Below are positions 33,755-42,815 of a stretch of 64,000 bases of DNA, one piece after another. The stretch's first letter is position 1; each line of letters begins with the position of its first letter. A program made the position numbers and the translations under genes. Source of the stretch: Rhodophyticola sp. CCM32 (GTDB taxonomy: Bacteria > Pseudomonadota > Alphaproteobacteria > Rhodobacterales > Rhodobacteraceae); NCBI RefSeq assembly GCF_004751985.1, contig NZ_CP038492.1:186001-250000 (forward strand). Direction: 5' to 3'. The notes under the pieces were generated by a model. That model saw nothing but the letters and a program-made list of their open reading frames with translations, searched no databases and was not told the DNA's origin.

Positions 33755-34620
33755 CCCAGGACGCGGCCTGCGATGGCGGAGAGTTTGGCCACCATATCGG
33801 GGTCGCGTTTGTCGGGGGCTGTCAGGATTGCATGGTCCAATGCGTGGTCACAGCCATGGGGGCAGGGGGTGTGAGGGCCCAGCAGGGATGGCAAGCTGCC
33901 CAGCAATGCGCGGGCCTTGCCCGCATTGCCGGTCAGGGTGGTGATGATATCGGTGATATCCACCGTGCCGTGATCCGGGTGCCAGCTGTCATAATCGGTG
34001 ATCATCGCGACCGAGGCATAGCAAAGCTCGGCCTCGCGGGCCAATTTCGCCTCAGGCATATTTGTCATGCCGATCACATCGCAGCCCCAGACCTCGCGGT
34101 ACAGTCTGGATTCCGCCTGCGAGGAAAACTGCGGCCCCTCCATCGCCAGATAGGTGCCACCCTCATGCACATTGATCCCGGCCTCCCGCGCGGCACGGGC
34201 ACAGACCGCGCCAAGGCGGGGGCAGGTGGGGTGGGCAACGCTGACATGGGCGACCAGCCCGGGGCCGAAAAAGCTTTTCTCGCGGGCGAATGTCCGGTCG
34301 ATGAACTGATCCACGATCACGAAATCCCCCGGCGCCATCTGGTCACGGAACGACCCGCAGGCCGAGACCGAGATGACATCGGTCACCCCCAATCGTTTCA
34401 GCGCGTCGATATTGGCGCGGTAGGGGACAGAGGAGGGGCTGTGGACATGTCCGCGCCCGTGGCGGGGCAGAAACGCCATTTTCACTCCGTCCAGATGCCC
34501 CACCAGACAGGCATCGGAGGGGGCGCCGAAGGGGCTGTCGACGGTGACCCAGTCCGGGCTTTGCAGCCCGTCGATCTCATAGACGCCCGAGCCGCCAATC
34601 ACACCAATCACCCTGTCCAT
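33751..34620 (-). CDS. mtnP: S-methyl-5'-thioadenosine phosphorylase
   Basis: A 289-aa enzyme that splits methylthioadenosine into adenine and methylthioribose-1-phosphate. It has the MtnP motifs IGVIGGSGVYEIDGL, FLPRHGRGHVHSPSSVPYRA (phosphate-binding RHG), SACGSFRDQMAPGDFV and YLAMEGPQFSSQAESRLYR with the purine-site residues. The released adenine is taken up by Apt, encoded just downstream. Confidence 0.96.
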   Translation of the reverse strand: MDRVIGVIGGSGVYEIDGLQSPDWVTVDSPFGAPSDACLVGHLDGVKMAFLPRHGRGHVHSPSSVPYRANIDALKRLGVTDVISVSACGSFRDQMAPGDFVIVDQFIDRTFAREKSFFGPGLVAHVSVAHPTCPRLGAVCARAAREAGINVHEGGTYLAMEGPQFSSQAESRLYREVWGCDVIGMTNMPEAKLAREAELCYASVAMITDYDSWHPDHGTVDITDIITTLTGNAGKARALLGSLPSLLGPHTPCPHGCDHALDHAILTAPDKRDPDMVAKLSAIAGRVLG

Positions 34621-34713
34621 GCCGATCCCTTTCCAAGCGGTTTCACCGCACGCTAACGAGGGAACGCAGGGGCGACAACCGGATGGGGCACCGCATGGGG
34701 GTGATGCCTGTTA

Positions 34714-34738
34714 TTTGCGTATTTGGAACAAGAAGAAG
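34714..34738. repeat. 25-bp intergenic repeat, copy 1
   Basis: The 25 bp TTTGCGTATTTGGAACAAGA + AGAAG are identical to 58023-58047. Similar TATTT...AGAAG motifs occur at ~53069 and ~48184. All are intergenic. Confidence 0.7.
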
Positions 34739-34819
34739 GGCAATTTTCATCAATTTATCTGCGATCCGCCGGGGCAGACAGTGTTTCAGGCGTGATCGGG
34801 CTGGTGGCTCTATGTGCCG

Positions 34820-35425
34820 CTAGGCGCCGGGGCGTGTCATGGAAAACAGCTCTGTCACGCGGGCATAATCGCGGTATCCCAGCCGGGCCAGCGGCTGGTA
34901 GCTGGTGACGTCAAACACCCCGTCGCGCAGGCAATTGTCCCGCAGGTGGACGCCGGTCACCTCACCGAAGACAACGACATTCGCCTCTCCTGCCAGGTGC
35001 ACAATCTGGGTCAGCTTACATTCCAGATTGGCCGGTGCATTTGCCACGCGGCTGCAGGGGATCGTTTCGCAAGGGGCGCGGTCGATGCCGGCCAGATCAA
35101 ACTCGTCTGTTTCTTTCTCCCAGGGGCCGGAGGTTCGGTTCATCGCGTCGCGTGCGGCATATTCCACGATGTTGACGCAGAAGACACCGGTTTCCCGGAT
35201 ATTGGCAACACTGTCCTTGGTATCGCTCCGGTCGGGTTTGGTGCTGGTTGAGGCAAACATGAGTTGCGGCGGTTCGTAAGCGACCGCGTTGAAAAACGAA
35301 TAGGGTGCCAGATTATCCGCGCCTTCTGCCCCGCGTGTGGAAATCCAGCCGATGGGCCGGGGCGACACCACGGCGTTGAACGGGTTATGGGGCAGGCCGT
35401 GGCCGTCTTCCGGTCTGTAGAACAT
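34820..35425 (-). CDS. Flavin reductase-domain protein (DIM6/NTAB family), 201 aa
   Basis: The FMN-binding pattern NPFNAVVSPRPIGWISTRG, DNLAPYSFFNAVAYEPPQLM and TGVFCVNIVEYAARDAMNRT is typical of the flavin-reductase-like split-barrel family. Members bind FMN and reduce it or act on aromatic substrates; the real substrate is unknown. It is monocistronic, divergent from the GNAT gene. Confidence 0.88.
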   Translation of the reverse strand: MFYRPEDGHGLPHNPFNAVVSPRPIGWISTRGAEGADNLAPYSFFNAVAYEPPQLMFASTSTKPDRSDTKDSVANIRETGVFCVNIVEYAARDAMNRTSGPWEKETDEFDLAGIDRAPCETIPCSRVANAPANLECKLTQIVHLAGEANVVVFGEVTGVHLRDNCLRDGVFDVTSYQPLARLGYRDYARVTELFSMTRPGA

Positions 35426-35489
35426 GTACGATAAGCCTCTCTAATTTGGCAAAGAAGTAGCGCCGTGCTAGGGCCGGGGCCAGAGGCAA

Positions 35490-35984
35490 ATGAGCAATCG
35501 GGCCATGTTTCACCTGCTCCGCGAAGAGCCTGACGACCGATGGGAGGTCGAGGCGCTGTATGATCTGTGTTTCGCTCCGGGGCGGGAAGCCTTGGCAAGC
35601 TATCGTTTGCGCGACGGGGTGCCGCCGATACGTGACCTGTGCCGGGTGGCGCGGGATGCAGACGGCATTCTGGCCGGTGCGGTGCGGTTCTGGCCGGTCC
35701 ATGTGGGCGGCGGGGCCGAGGCGCTGCTGTTGGGGCCGATTGCCGTGCATCCGACGCGGCAGGGCGAGGGTCTGGGCGCGGTGCTGATCGAGGGCGGGTT
35801 GAGCCTGGCCCGCGCTGATGGCTGGACCCGGGTCATGCTGGTGGGCGATGCGCCCTATTACAGACGCTTCGGGTTTTTGCCGCTCAAAGACGTGTTGATG
35901 CCGCCGCCGACAAATCCCGACCGGGTGTTGGGCCTGGGCGACTGGAAGGGTGTGACCGGGCCGGTCACCCGTTGGGGTGGTTGA
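35490..35984 (+). CDS. GNAT-family N-acetyltransferase, 164 aa
   Basis: The acetyl-CoA-binding motif A is LLLGPIAVHPTRQGEGLGAVLI (RQGEGLG as the pyrophosphate loop). The end VGDAPYYRRFGFLPL is the usual beta5-beta6 region. The group resembles YhbS-type acetyltransferases. The substrate is unknown. It converges on ptsP, with 5 bp between the genes. Confidence 0.9.
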   Translation: MSNRAMFHLLREEPDDRWEVEALYDLCFAPGREALASYRLRDGVPPIRDLCRVARDADGILAGAVRFWPVHVGGGAEALLLGPIAVHPTRQGEGLGAVLIEGGLSLARADGWTRVMLVGDAPYYRRFGFLPLKDVLMPPPTNPDRVLGLGDWKGVTGPVTRWGG

Positions 35985-35989
35985 GCGGT

Positions 35990-38235
35990 TCAGCCCTGTT
36001 GCCGGAACCAGTCCATTACTGCGGATCGCACGGATTGAGCCCCTGTCGCGCGGGCCTCGTTGATGACACTGCGGACTTCGCGCAGATCGACCCGGCGCAG
36101 CAGGCTTTTCACCGGCCCGATCGAGGCCGGGCGCATCGACAGGGTTCTGAGCCCCATGGCGGCAAAGCAGAGCGCCTCGATCGGGCGCCCCGCATCCTCA
36201 CCGCAGAAGCTGAGCGGGGTGTCGGTGTCGTCGCAGCGATGCACGATCTGTTCCAGAAAGGTCAGGAAAGACACATTCAGCGTGTCATAGCGCCGCCGGA
36301 CACGTTCATTTTCCCGGTCGGCGGCAAAGAAAAACTGTTTCAGGTCATTGCCGCCGATCGAGATGAAATCGGCCAGTTCAAAGAAATGCCGGGGCGCAAA
36401 GGCAAGGCTTGGCGTTTCCAGCATCGCGCCGATTTCAAGCTTTTCGGGCAGGATATGACCAAGCGCCTCTTCACGCTCCATCTCGCGCAGAAGATGGGCG
36501 CGTGCCTCGGTAAATTCTTCAAACTGCGCGACAAACGGGAACATGATGGTCAGGGGCCGGCCATTGGCCGCGCGGATCAGCGCCTGAAGCTGCATCCGCA
36601 TGACGCCGGGTTTATCAAGACCGACACGGATCGCACGCCAGCCGAGCGCGGGGTTCGGTTCATCCTGCGGCTTCATATAGGGCAGCACCTTGTCAGAACC
36701 GATATCAAGGGTGCGGAACACCACGCGCTTGCCGCCCGCACTGTCCATCACTCGGGCATAAAGCGCGGCCAGCTCCCCCTGCGGGGCACGCTGTTGCGGG
36801 TCAGGAACTGCAATTCGGTGCGAAACAGGCCCACGCCTTCGGCGCCGGATGACGGCAAAGAGGGCAGATCGGCCATCAGCCCCGCATTCATATGCAGATT
36901 GATCACCGTGCCGCAGCGGGTTTCAGCGGGCTTTTCGCGGATCGAGGCATAGCGTTCCTGTGCCGCGGCCATCATCGCGATCTTGTCACGGAAGGCGGCG
37001 GCCACGGTGTCTTCGGGGCGCAGATGCACAAGACCCTGATCGCCATCCACGAGAATAGGGTCGCCGTTCAGGGCCTCGGTCGTGATCCGTTTGGCATTGA
37101 CGATCAGCGGGATCGCCAGGGCGCGGGCCACAATTGCGGCATGGGACCCGACCGAGCCATCCTCCAGCACCACAGCTTTCAGCGAGCGGCCGTAATCCAG
37201 CAGGTCACCGGGGCCGATATTGCGGGCCACCAGCACAGGGCGATCCGGTATCTGGCCGCCGGTTGTGCCCTTGCCCTGACCGGTCAGCAATCTCAGCAGC
37301 CGGTTCGACAGGTCATCGAGATCCTGCAGGCGTTCCCGCATATAGGCATCGGGCACGGTTTCCATCCGCGCGCGGGCGGTGGATTGTTCCTTCTCCACAG
37401 CGGCCTCGGCGCTGAGACCCCGGGCGATATCCTCTTCCATCCGCCGCATCCAGCCGCGGGAATTGGCGAACATCCGATAGGCTTCCAGCACCTGGGCCTG
37501 TTCGCCATCGCCCTGGGGCACATGGGTCAGCATCTCATCGACCGACACCCGCAACTGGTCCACCGCCTCGCGCAGGCGCAGGTTTTCCGCCTGGGGGTCT
37601 TCGGCAATCGGGTTAGTGATCACGACGCGCGGCTCATGTAGATAGACCCGGCCTTCGGCGGCACCTTCCTGGGCCACGCCGCCGCGGATCATGACCTGTT
37701 GCTGGTGGCGGGCCGACAGGGCGGCGCCTTCCCCCTGGAACGCGCCCAGTTCGGTCATCTCGGCGATGACCATGGCCACCACTTCAAGCGCATAGATCTC
37801 GTCATCGGAAAATTCACGCGCGTCTTTCGACTGCACCACCAGCACGCCCAGCCGTTCGCCCAACCGCTGGATCGGGACGCCCAGAAAGCTGGAAAACCGT
37901 TCCTCCCCGGTTTCGGCCATATAGCGAAAGCCCGGTTCCGCCGGGGCGTTTGCGGTGTTGATCGCGCGGGCGCGCGAGGCGACACGGCCCACCAGCCCTT
38001 CGCCCATGCGCATCCGGGTGACATGTACGGCCTCGGATGCCAGCCCCTCGGTTGCGCAAAGTTCCAGCGTGTCCGCATCCCGCAGCAGATAGATCGAACA
38101 CACCTCGGTGCCCATCGAATCCGCAATCAGATGGGTGATCCGGTCAAGCCGTTCCTGCCCCTCTCCGGCCTCAGCCAGAGTGGCCTGCAAGCGGCTGAGC
38201 AGCTTGCGGCTTTCGGTTTCCGTCTGTTCGGGCAT
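35990..38235 (-). pseudogene. ptsP: PtsP (enzyme I-Ntr), GAF-PTS phosphotransferase, split by a frameshift
   Basis: The first frame (38235-36748, 495 aa) contains the GAF domain (~20-160), the enzyme I N-domain, and the phospho-histidine swivel GSVGSHAAIVARALAIPLI. The second frame (36751-35990, 253 aa) holds the PEP-binding C-domain (VFRTLDIGSDKVLPYM, SIGGNDLKQFFFAADR, LSFCGEDAG). One more C in the run of four C's near TRNSVP (about 36790) would read continuously into QGELAALYARVMD. PtsP passes phosphate from PEP to the nitrogen PTS. ATG 38235 precedes MPEQTETESRKLL, the usual start. Either a pseudogene or a base-calling error. Confidence 0.85.
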
Positions 38236-38341
38236 GTCGCGCAGCCAATCCCCATGGTCCTGAAACCACGCATAACGCGACGGACGGGCAGGGCGCAACG
38301 GTACAGGCCATACCAGCCGGTTCCGGCAGCTCACATGGATG

Positions 38342-39586
38342 TCAGGTGGGTTGCGTCAACCGCAACTGTGCCCAGCCATAGAACGCCAGAAGCCCCGCCC
38401 CGCCCGCGCCCAGAAGATAGGGCAGGCGCAGGGCGGTTTCCCGCCCAAGCCCCGGTTCGGCCAGCCCGACAACCCATCCCGCGGCCAGTGCGCCGACGGG
38501 CATCATGCCCCAGCCGAAAAACCGGTACAGGCTGTTGACCCGGCCCAGAAGCTCATCGGGGATCAGTCGCTGCCGCCATGAGACGGTCACGATGTTCCAC
38601 AGGAGGGCGGCAATCATCTCAAGAAACAGGGCGGCACCTGCGATCCATGGGCTATGGGTCAGCCCGATGACCAGCATCGGCAGCGGGAACAGCGCCAGCG
38701 CCAGCATCACCGCGCGTTGCCCGCCGATCCGGGCAATGACCCAAGGGCCCGCCAGCCCGCCGACAACACCGCCCGCCGCACCTGCGGTCAGCAGGATACC
38801 ATGGCCAACGGCATCCAGCCGGAAGACCTCCTGACTGACAAGGATCAGAATTGTCAGCCCCATGGTTGACAGGGCATTGATGATGCCCAGCATGATGGCC
38901 AGCCGCAGAACCATGGGATGGGCGCGCATCCAGCGCCAGCCTTCGGCCATCTCAACCCGCATCCGGCGCGGCGGCGGGGCTTTGCGGCGCGGCAGGGCGA
39001 TGGCCCAGACCAGAAGCGCGGCCAGCCCGAAACTGATCGCATCCAGCACGAAAGGCGCAGGCACGGCCAGCGCGATCAGGACCCCGGCCAGGGGCGGGCC
39101 CACGAAACTCCCCATGATCTGCTCAACGCTCCAAAGCTGGCCATTGGCGCGTTCCAGATCGGGTTTGGGAATGATTGAGGGCAGCACGGTCTGGGCGGCA
39201 TTGTCACGGATCACCTCGGCCGTGCCCAGAAGAAAGGCCAGCGCTCCAAGCGCTGCCACATAGGGCAATTCGCTGCCGGGCAGGGGAAAGGACGGGGCCG
39301 AGATAACCAGTGCGATGACAAGCGCCGTTAGCCCCAGACGCACCAGATCGGCGCGCACCATCAGAACCCGCCTGTCGGCCCGGTCCACGATCACACCTGC
39401 GGGGATTGCAAACAGCAACCAGGGCAGGCGGGTCGCAAAGGCGATGGCGGCAATCAGCATCGGGTCCCGGGTGATCAGCGTGGCCAGCCATGGGAAGGCA
39501 AGGGCAGAGACGCCATCGCCCAGATTGGATATGGCTGTGGCCGAAAACAGCAGGCGGTAAGATCGGTTTGCAGCCAGTAGGGACAT
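38342..39586 (-). CDS. MFS transporter (enterobactin-exporter-like family), 414 aa
   Basis: Twelve membrane helices and the MFS motif A-like loop IVDRADRRVLMVRADL (~73-88) are visible, with the second-half loop VIARIGGQRAVMLAL. The family (MFS_3/EntS-type) exports drugs or siderophores; the substrate cannot be told. ATG 39586 (MSLLAANRSYRLL) fits the family's start; the frame upstream is longer but unmatched. Confidence 0.9.
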   Translation of the reverse strand: MSLLAANRSYRLLFSATAISNLGDGVSALAFPWLATLITRDPMLIAAIAFATRLPWLLFAIPAGVIVDRADRRVLMVRADLVRLGLTALVIALVISAPSFPLPGSELPYVAALGALAFLLGTAEVIRDNAAQTVLPSIIPKPDLERANGQLWSVEQIMGSFVGPPLAGVLIALAVPAPFVLDAISFGLAALLVWAIALPRRKAPPPRRMRVEMAEGWRWMRAHPMVLRLAIMLGIINALSTMGLTILILVSQEVFRLDAVGHGILLTAGAAGGVVGGLAGPWVIARIGGQRAVMLALALFPLPMLVIGLTHSPWIAGAALFLEMIAALLWNIVTVSWRQRLIPDELLGRVNSLYRFFGWGMMPVGALAAGWVVGLAEPGLGRETALRLPYLLGAGGAGLLAFYGWAQLRLTQPT

Positions 39587-39860
39587 CGGCGCGGGCTCAT
39601 ATATCAGGGGCGGACAGCGGATATTAAAGCAGGAATTGTATAATCTGCAACGCATATGCATTGCGCGGAGGGCCGCGTCCGAGCCGAGGGGTGGGCGAGA
39701 AGCGCCCGCGCCCCGTGGGGTCGGCTCAGGCGCTGCCCGGCGGGGCCGCCGGGCGGGAGCATGATGCGGGGTGGTGAAGAATTTCAGGCCAAAGCTACAG
39801 AGCAGAATAAAACGATTTCGCTATAGACAGGATCGCCCCCCGCCCGCAATCACGCGGTGT
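39587..39860. terminator. GC-rich hairpin between lysC and the MFS gene
   Basis: GCCCGGCGG-GG-CCGCCGGGC at 39735-39754 is a perfect 9-bp-arm inverted repeat, followed on the lysC-transcript side by GC-rich sequence without a T-run. It is the main feature in this 274-bp gap. It may terminate lysC transcription or be a REP-like element. Confidence 0.4.
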
Positions 39861-41099
39861 TCAGCCCGCCTGTTCCAGCCCGAACGCGTCGTGCAGGGCC
39901 TGCACGGCCAGTTCCATATATTTCCGGTCCACAAGCACGCTGACCTTGATCTCGGACGTGGTGATGACCTTGATATTCACCCCTTCGTCCCGCAGGGTGG
40001 AGAACATCTTGGAGGCGACACCCGCATGGCTGCGCATCCCGATCCCGACGATCGAGACCTTGCAGACATCCGTATCCGCGACCAGATCGTGGAAATTGAT
40101 CTCTTCCTTTTTCTTGGCCTCGTTCATCGCCGCCTCGGCGCGTTTGACCTGATCGGTGGGGCAGGAAAAGGTCATGTCGGTGCGGCCTTCCTCGGCGATG
40201 TTCTGCACGATCATGTCCACATTCACGCCCGCCTCGGCCAGCGGCCCGAAGATCGCGGCCGCAATACCGGGGCGGTCGGCCACCGATACCAGCGTCATCT
40301 TCGCTTCATCCCGGGAATAGGCAACACCGGCAACCACATTGCTTTCCACGATATCCTCCTCGGCACAGACCAGCGTGCCCGCGTGTTCGTCATTATCCTC
40401 GAAACTCGACAGCACCCGCAGACGCACATTATAGCGCATCGCCAGTTCGACAGAACGGGTTTGCAGCACCTTGGCCCCAAGCGAGGCCAGTTCCAGCATC
40501 TCTTCAAAGGCGATCCGGTCCAGTTTGCGGGCCTTCGACGTGATCCGCGGATCGGTGGTATAGACCCCGTCCACATCGGTATAGATATCGCAGCGTTCCG
40601 CCCCGAATGCGGCGGCAAAGGCCACTGCCGTGGTGTCCGATCCGCCCCGGCCAAGTGTGGTGATCCGGCCCTCGGGGCTGATCCCCTGAAAACCCGCGAC
40701 CACGGCCACTTTCATGCCTTCGTCGAATTTGCCGATGATATTGCCGGTGGGGATTTCCTCGATCCGGGCAGAGGCATGGGTTGAGGTGGTTTTCAGCGGC
40801 ACCTGCCAGCCCTGCCAGCTGCGCGCGGGCACATCCATTTCCTGCAGGGTCAGGGCCATCAGACCGGCGGTCACGTTTTCGCCCGAACTGACCACCGCAT
40901 CATATTCGCGGGCATCGAACAGGGGTGAGGTTTCCTCGACAAAGCCCACCAGCTTGTTGGTTTCCCCCGACATCGCGCTGACAATGACGATCACGTCATA
41001 GCCATTGGCAACCTCGCGCCCCACGCGTTTGGCGGCGCGGCGGATACGGTCCAGCGTGGCGACCGAGGTGCCGCCGAATTTCATCACGAGAATGGGCAT
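39861..41099 (-). CDS. lysC: Aspartate kinase
   Basis: A 412-aa enzyme for the first step to lysine, threonine and methionine. The start MPILVMKFGGTSVATLDRIR holds the KFGGTS motif; VVSSGENVTAGLMAL, GRGGSDTTAVAFAAAFGAERCDIYTDVDGVYTTDPR (in parts) form the kinase domain. Two C-terminal ACT domains (VADRPGIAAAIFGPLAEAGVN; GIGMRSHAGVASKMFSTLRDEG) predict feedback control. ATG 41099 chosen since MPILVMKFGG is the family start. Confidence 0.97.
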   Translation of the reverse strand: MPILVMKFGGTSVATLDRIRRAAKRVGREVANGYDVIVIVSAMSGETNKLVGFVEETSPLFDAREYDAVVSSGENVTAGLMALTLQEMDVPARSWQGWQVPLKTTSTHASARIEEIPTGNIIGKFDEGMKVAVVAGFQGISPEGRITTLGRGGSDTTAVAFAAAFGAERCDIYTDVDGVYTTDPRITSKARKLDRIAFEEMLELASLGAKVLQTRSVELAMRYNVRLRVLSSFEDNDEHAGTLVCAEEDIVESNVVAGVAYSRDEAKMTLVSVADRPGIAAAIFGPLAEAGVNVDMIVQNIAEEGRTDMTFSCPTDQVKRAEAAMNEAKKKEEINFHDLVADTDVCKVSIVGIGMRSHAGVASKMFSTLRDEGVNIKVITTSEIKVSVLVDRKYMELAVQALHDAFGLEQAG

Positions 41100-41211
41100 A
41101 GGCTGCGCCCTGGTCGTTTCTGGGTTCCGGCGGGTCATACGGGTGCGGGTGGAGGCTGACAAGGGGGGGCGGTGTCGTTAGGGTCCGCCTATGACATGTA
41201 AAGGTGGGACG

Positions 41212-42183
41212 ATGAAACTGACAGTGGAGGATCTGAAGGCGGCGGCGGGTCTGGTTTACACCCAGATGCAGGCCACGCCGCAATATGCCTGGCCGCAGCT
41301 GGCGGAACGGGCGGGCTGCGAGGTGTGGGTCAAACATGAAAACCACAGCCCCACAGGATCGTTCAAGGCGCGCGGCGCGATCACATTCATCGACTGGGTG
41401 AAACGCCACCATCCCGATGCAAAGGGCATCTGCACCGCGACGCGTGGCAATCACGGCCAGGGCCAGGCGCGTCAGGCCGTGGCGGCGGGGATGACGGCCA
41501 GGGTCTATGTACCCCATGGCAACTCGGTCGAGAAGAACGCGGCGATGCGGGCCTTCGGCGCCGATCTGATCGAATTCGGGGAGGATTTCGATGTGGCGCG
41601 GCAAGAGGCCATGCGCGTGGCCGAGGCCGAAGGCTTGGTGCTTGTGCCGCCCTTCCATCCCGAGATTGTGCGCGGGGTTGCGACCTATGCCTATGAATTG
41701 TTAACTGCGGTGCCCGATCTGGATGTGATCTATGTGCCGGTTGGCTGCGGGTCCGGCATCTGCGGCAATATTCTGGCGCGCAACGCTTTGGGCCTGCAGA
41801 CCGAGATTGTCGGCGTCGTCTCGACCCGGGCCGATTGTGTGAAACAGTCAGTGGAGGCCGGCCAGCTGATCGAGACCGACAGTTCCGCGACCTTCGCCGA
41901 TGGCATGGCCGTGCGGATGCCGGTGAAGGGGGCTTTTGATATCTATTCCCGGCAGGCCGCCCGGATCGTGTCGGTCAGCGATGCCGAGGTGGCAGAGGCG
42001 ATCCGCATCTATTACCGCGACACCCATAATCTTGCGGAAGGGGCAGGGGCGGCCCCGCTGGCTGCGCTGATGCAGGAGAAAACCCGGATGCAGGGCCGGA
42101 AGGTCGGTGTGATCCTCTGTGGCGGCAATATCGACACAGAGTGGTTTGTGACCGTGATGTCCGGCGGTGTGCCCGAAATCTGA
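41212..42183 (+). CDS. PLP-dependent threonine dehydratase-like enzyme, 323 aa
   Basis: The PLP lysine is in HSPTGSFKARGA (~50). The GNHGQGQ loop and the phosphate-binding GCGSGICGNIL follow, and CGGNIDTE is the C-terminal serine/threonine dehydratase motif. No regulatory ACT domain follows, so it is a catabolic-type threonine/serine or hydroxyamino acid dehydratase, close to the hydroxyectoine-utilisation branch. ATG 41212 has GGTGGGA upstream. Confidence 0.88.
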   Translation: MKLTVEDLKAAAGLVYTQMQATPQYAWPQLAERAGCEVWVKHENHSPTGSFKARGAITFIDWVKRHHPDAKGICTATRGNHGQGQARQAVAAGMTARVYVPHGNSVEKNAAMRAFGADLIEFGEDFDVARQEAMRVAEAEGLVLVPPFHPEIVRGVATYAYELLTAVPDLDVIYVPVGCGSGICGNILARNALGLQTEIVGVVSTRADCVKQSVEAGQLIETDSSATFADGMAVRMPVKGAFDIYSRQAARIVSVSDAEVAEAIRIYYRDTHNLAEGAGAAPLAALMQEKTRMQGRKVGVILCGGNIDTEWFVTVMSGGVPEI

Positions 42184-42186
42184 GCC

Positions 42187-42228
42187 TTGCAATTCCCGGG
42201 AATTGCAACAGGAAAACGCGCGTTTTCC
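42187..42228. terminator. Two tandem perfect palindromes between convergent genes
   Basis: A perfect 22-bp palindrome centred on CCCGGG (42187-42208) is followed after 2 bp by GGAAAACGCGCGTTTTCC (42211-42228), an 18-bp perfect palindrome. They lie between convergent genes and could terminate transcription in both directions. A similar tandem pair is at 48090-48129. Confidence 0.55.
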
Positions 42229-42272
42229 GTTCTGTTTTCCTTCAGGAAAACATCACCGTCCGTCATCGTCCC

Positions 42273-42815
42273 TCATACGGGGATGCCGGTTTCTTTGCCG
42301 TCGATGGTTCTGGTGTTTCTTTCGGACCAATAGGCCCTGATCTCGGCGTCGGATTTGGTTTCCGCCCAGTTCTGCAAGGTTACCCGCTCACCCGTATATT
42401 CCATAAAGGGCACCGCATAGCCGCAAGAGGTCTGAACCAGATCCACATCCATATCAAACACCTGCCGGGCACCCCGATGGGGTGGAAAATGGGCGCTCAT
42501 GGCCGCCCATTCTGCATCCCCCTGATGGATCGCGCGCGCCGTTCCGTAAAGCCGCAGGATCAAAGGGCGCTTGGTGAAGGAACACCACATCAGCGTCACA
42601 CGCGGATTTTCCCGCAGATGCCCGGCGGTTTCATTCCCCGAACCCGTCAGGTTCAGCCAGGCGACACGGTTGGGGCCCAGAACACATAAGGACTCCATCC
42701 CCTTGGGAGACATATTCACGCGGCCATCGGGCCCGGCGCTGGCGGTGAAGAACATATGCTGTTCAGCGATGAACCGCTGGTGATCCTCTTCAATCCGGGC
42801 GAATTGCTTGGCCAT
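42273..42815 (-). CDS. Pyridoxamine 5'-phosphate oxidase-like split-barrel protein, 180 aa
   Basis: The FMN-type split barrel is seen in IAEQHMFFTASAGPDGRVNMSPKG, VAWLNLTGSGNETAGHLRENPRVTLMW and ILRLYGTARAIH. Members often are flavin- or heme-binding and act on small molecules; no specific role can be given. Its start codon overlaps the last base of the upstream glmS gene, so they are co-transcribed. Confidence 0.88.
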   Translation of the reverse strand: MAKQFARIEEDHQRFIAEQHMFFTASAGPDGRVNMSPKGMESLCVLGPNRVAWLNLTGSGNETAGHLRENPRVTLMWCSFTKRPLILRLYGTARAIHQGDAEWAAMSAHFPPHRGARQVFDMDVDLVQTSCGYAVPFMEYTGERVTLQNWAETKSDAEIRAYWSERNTRTIDGKETGIPV

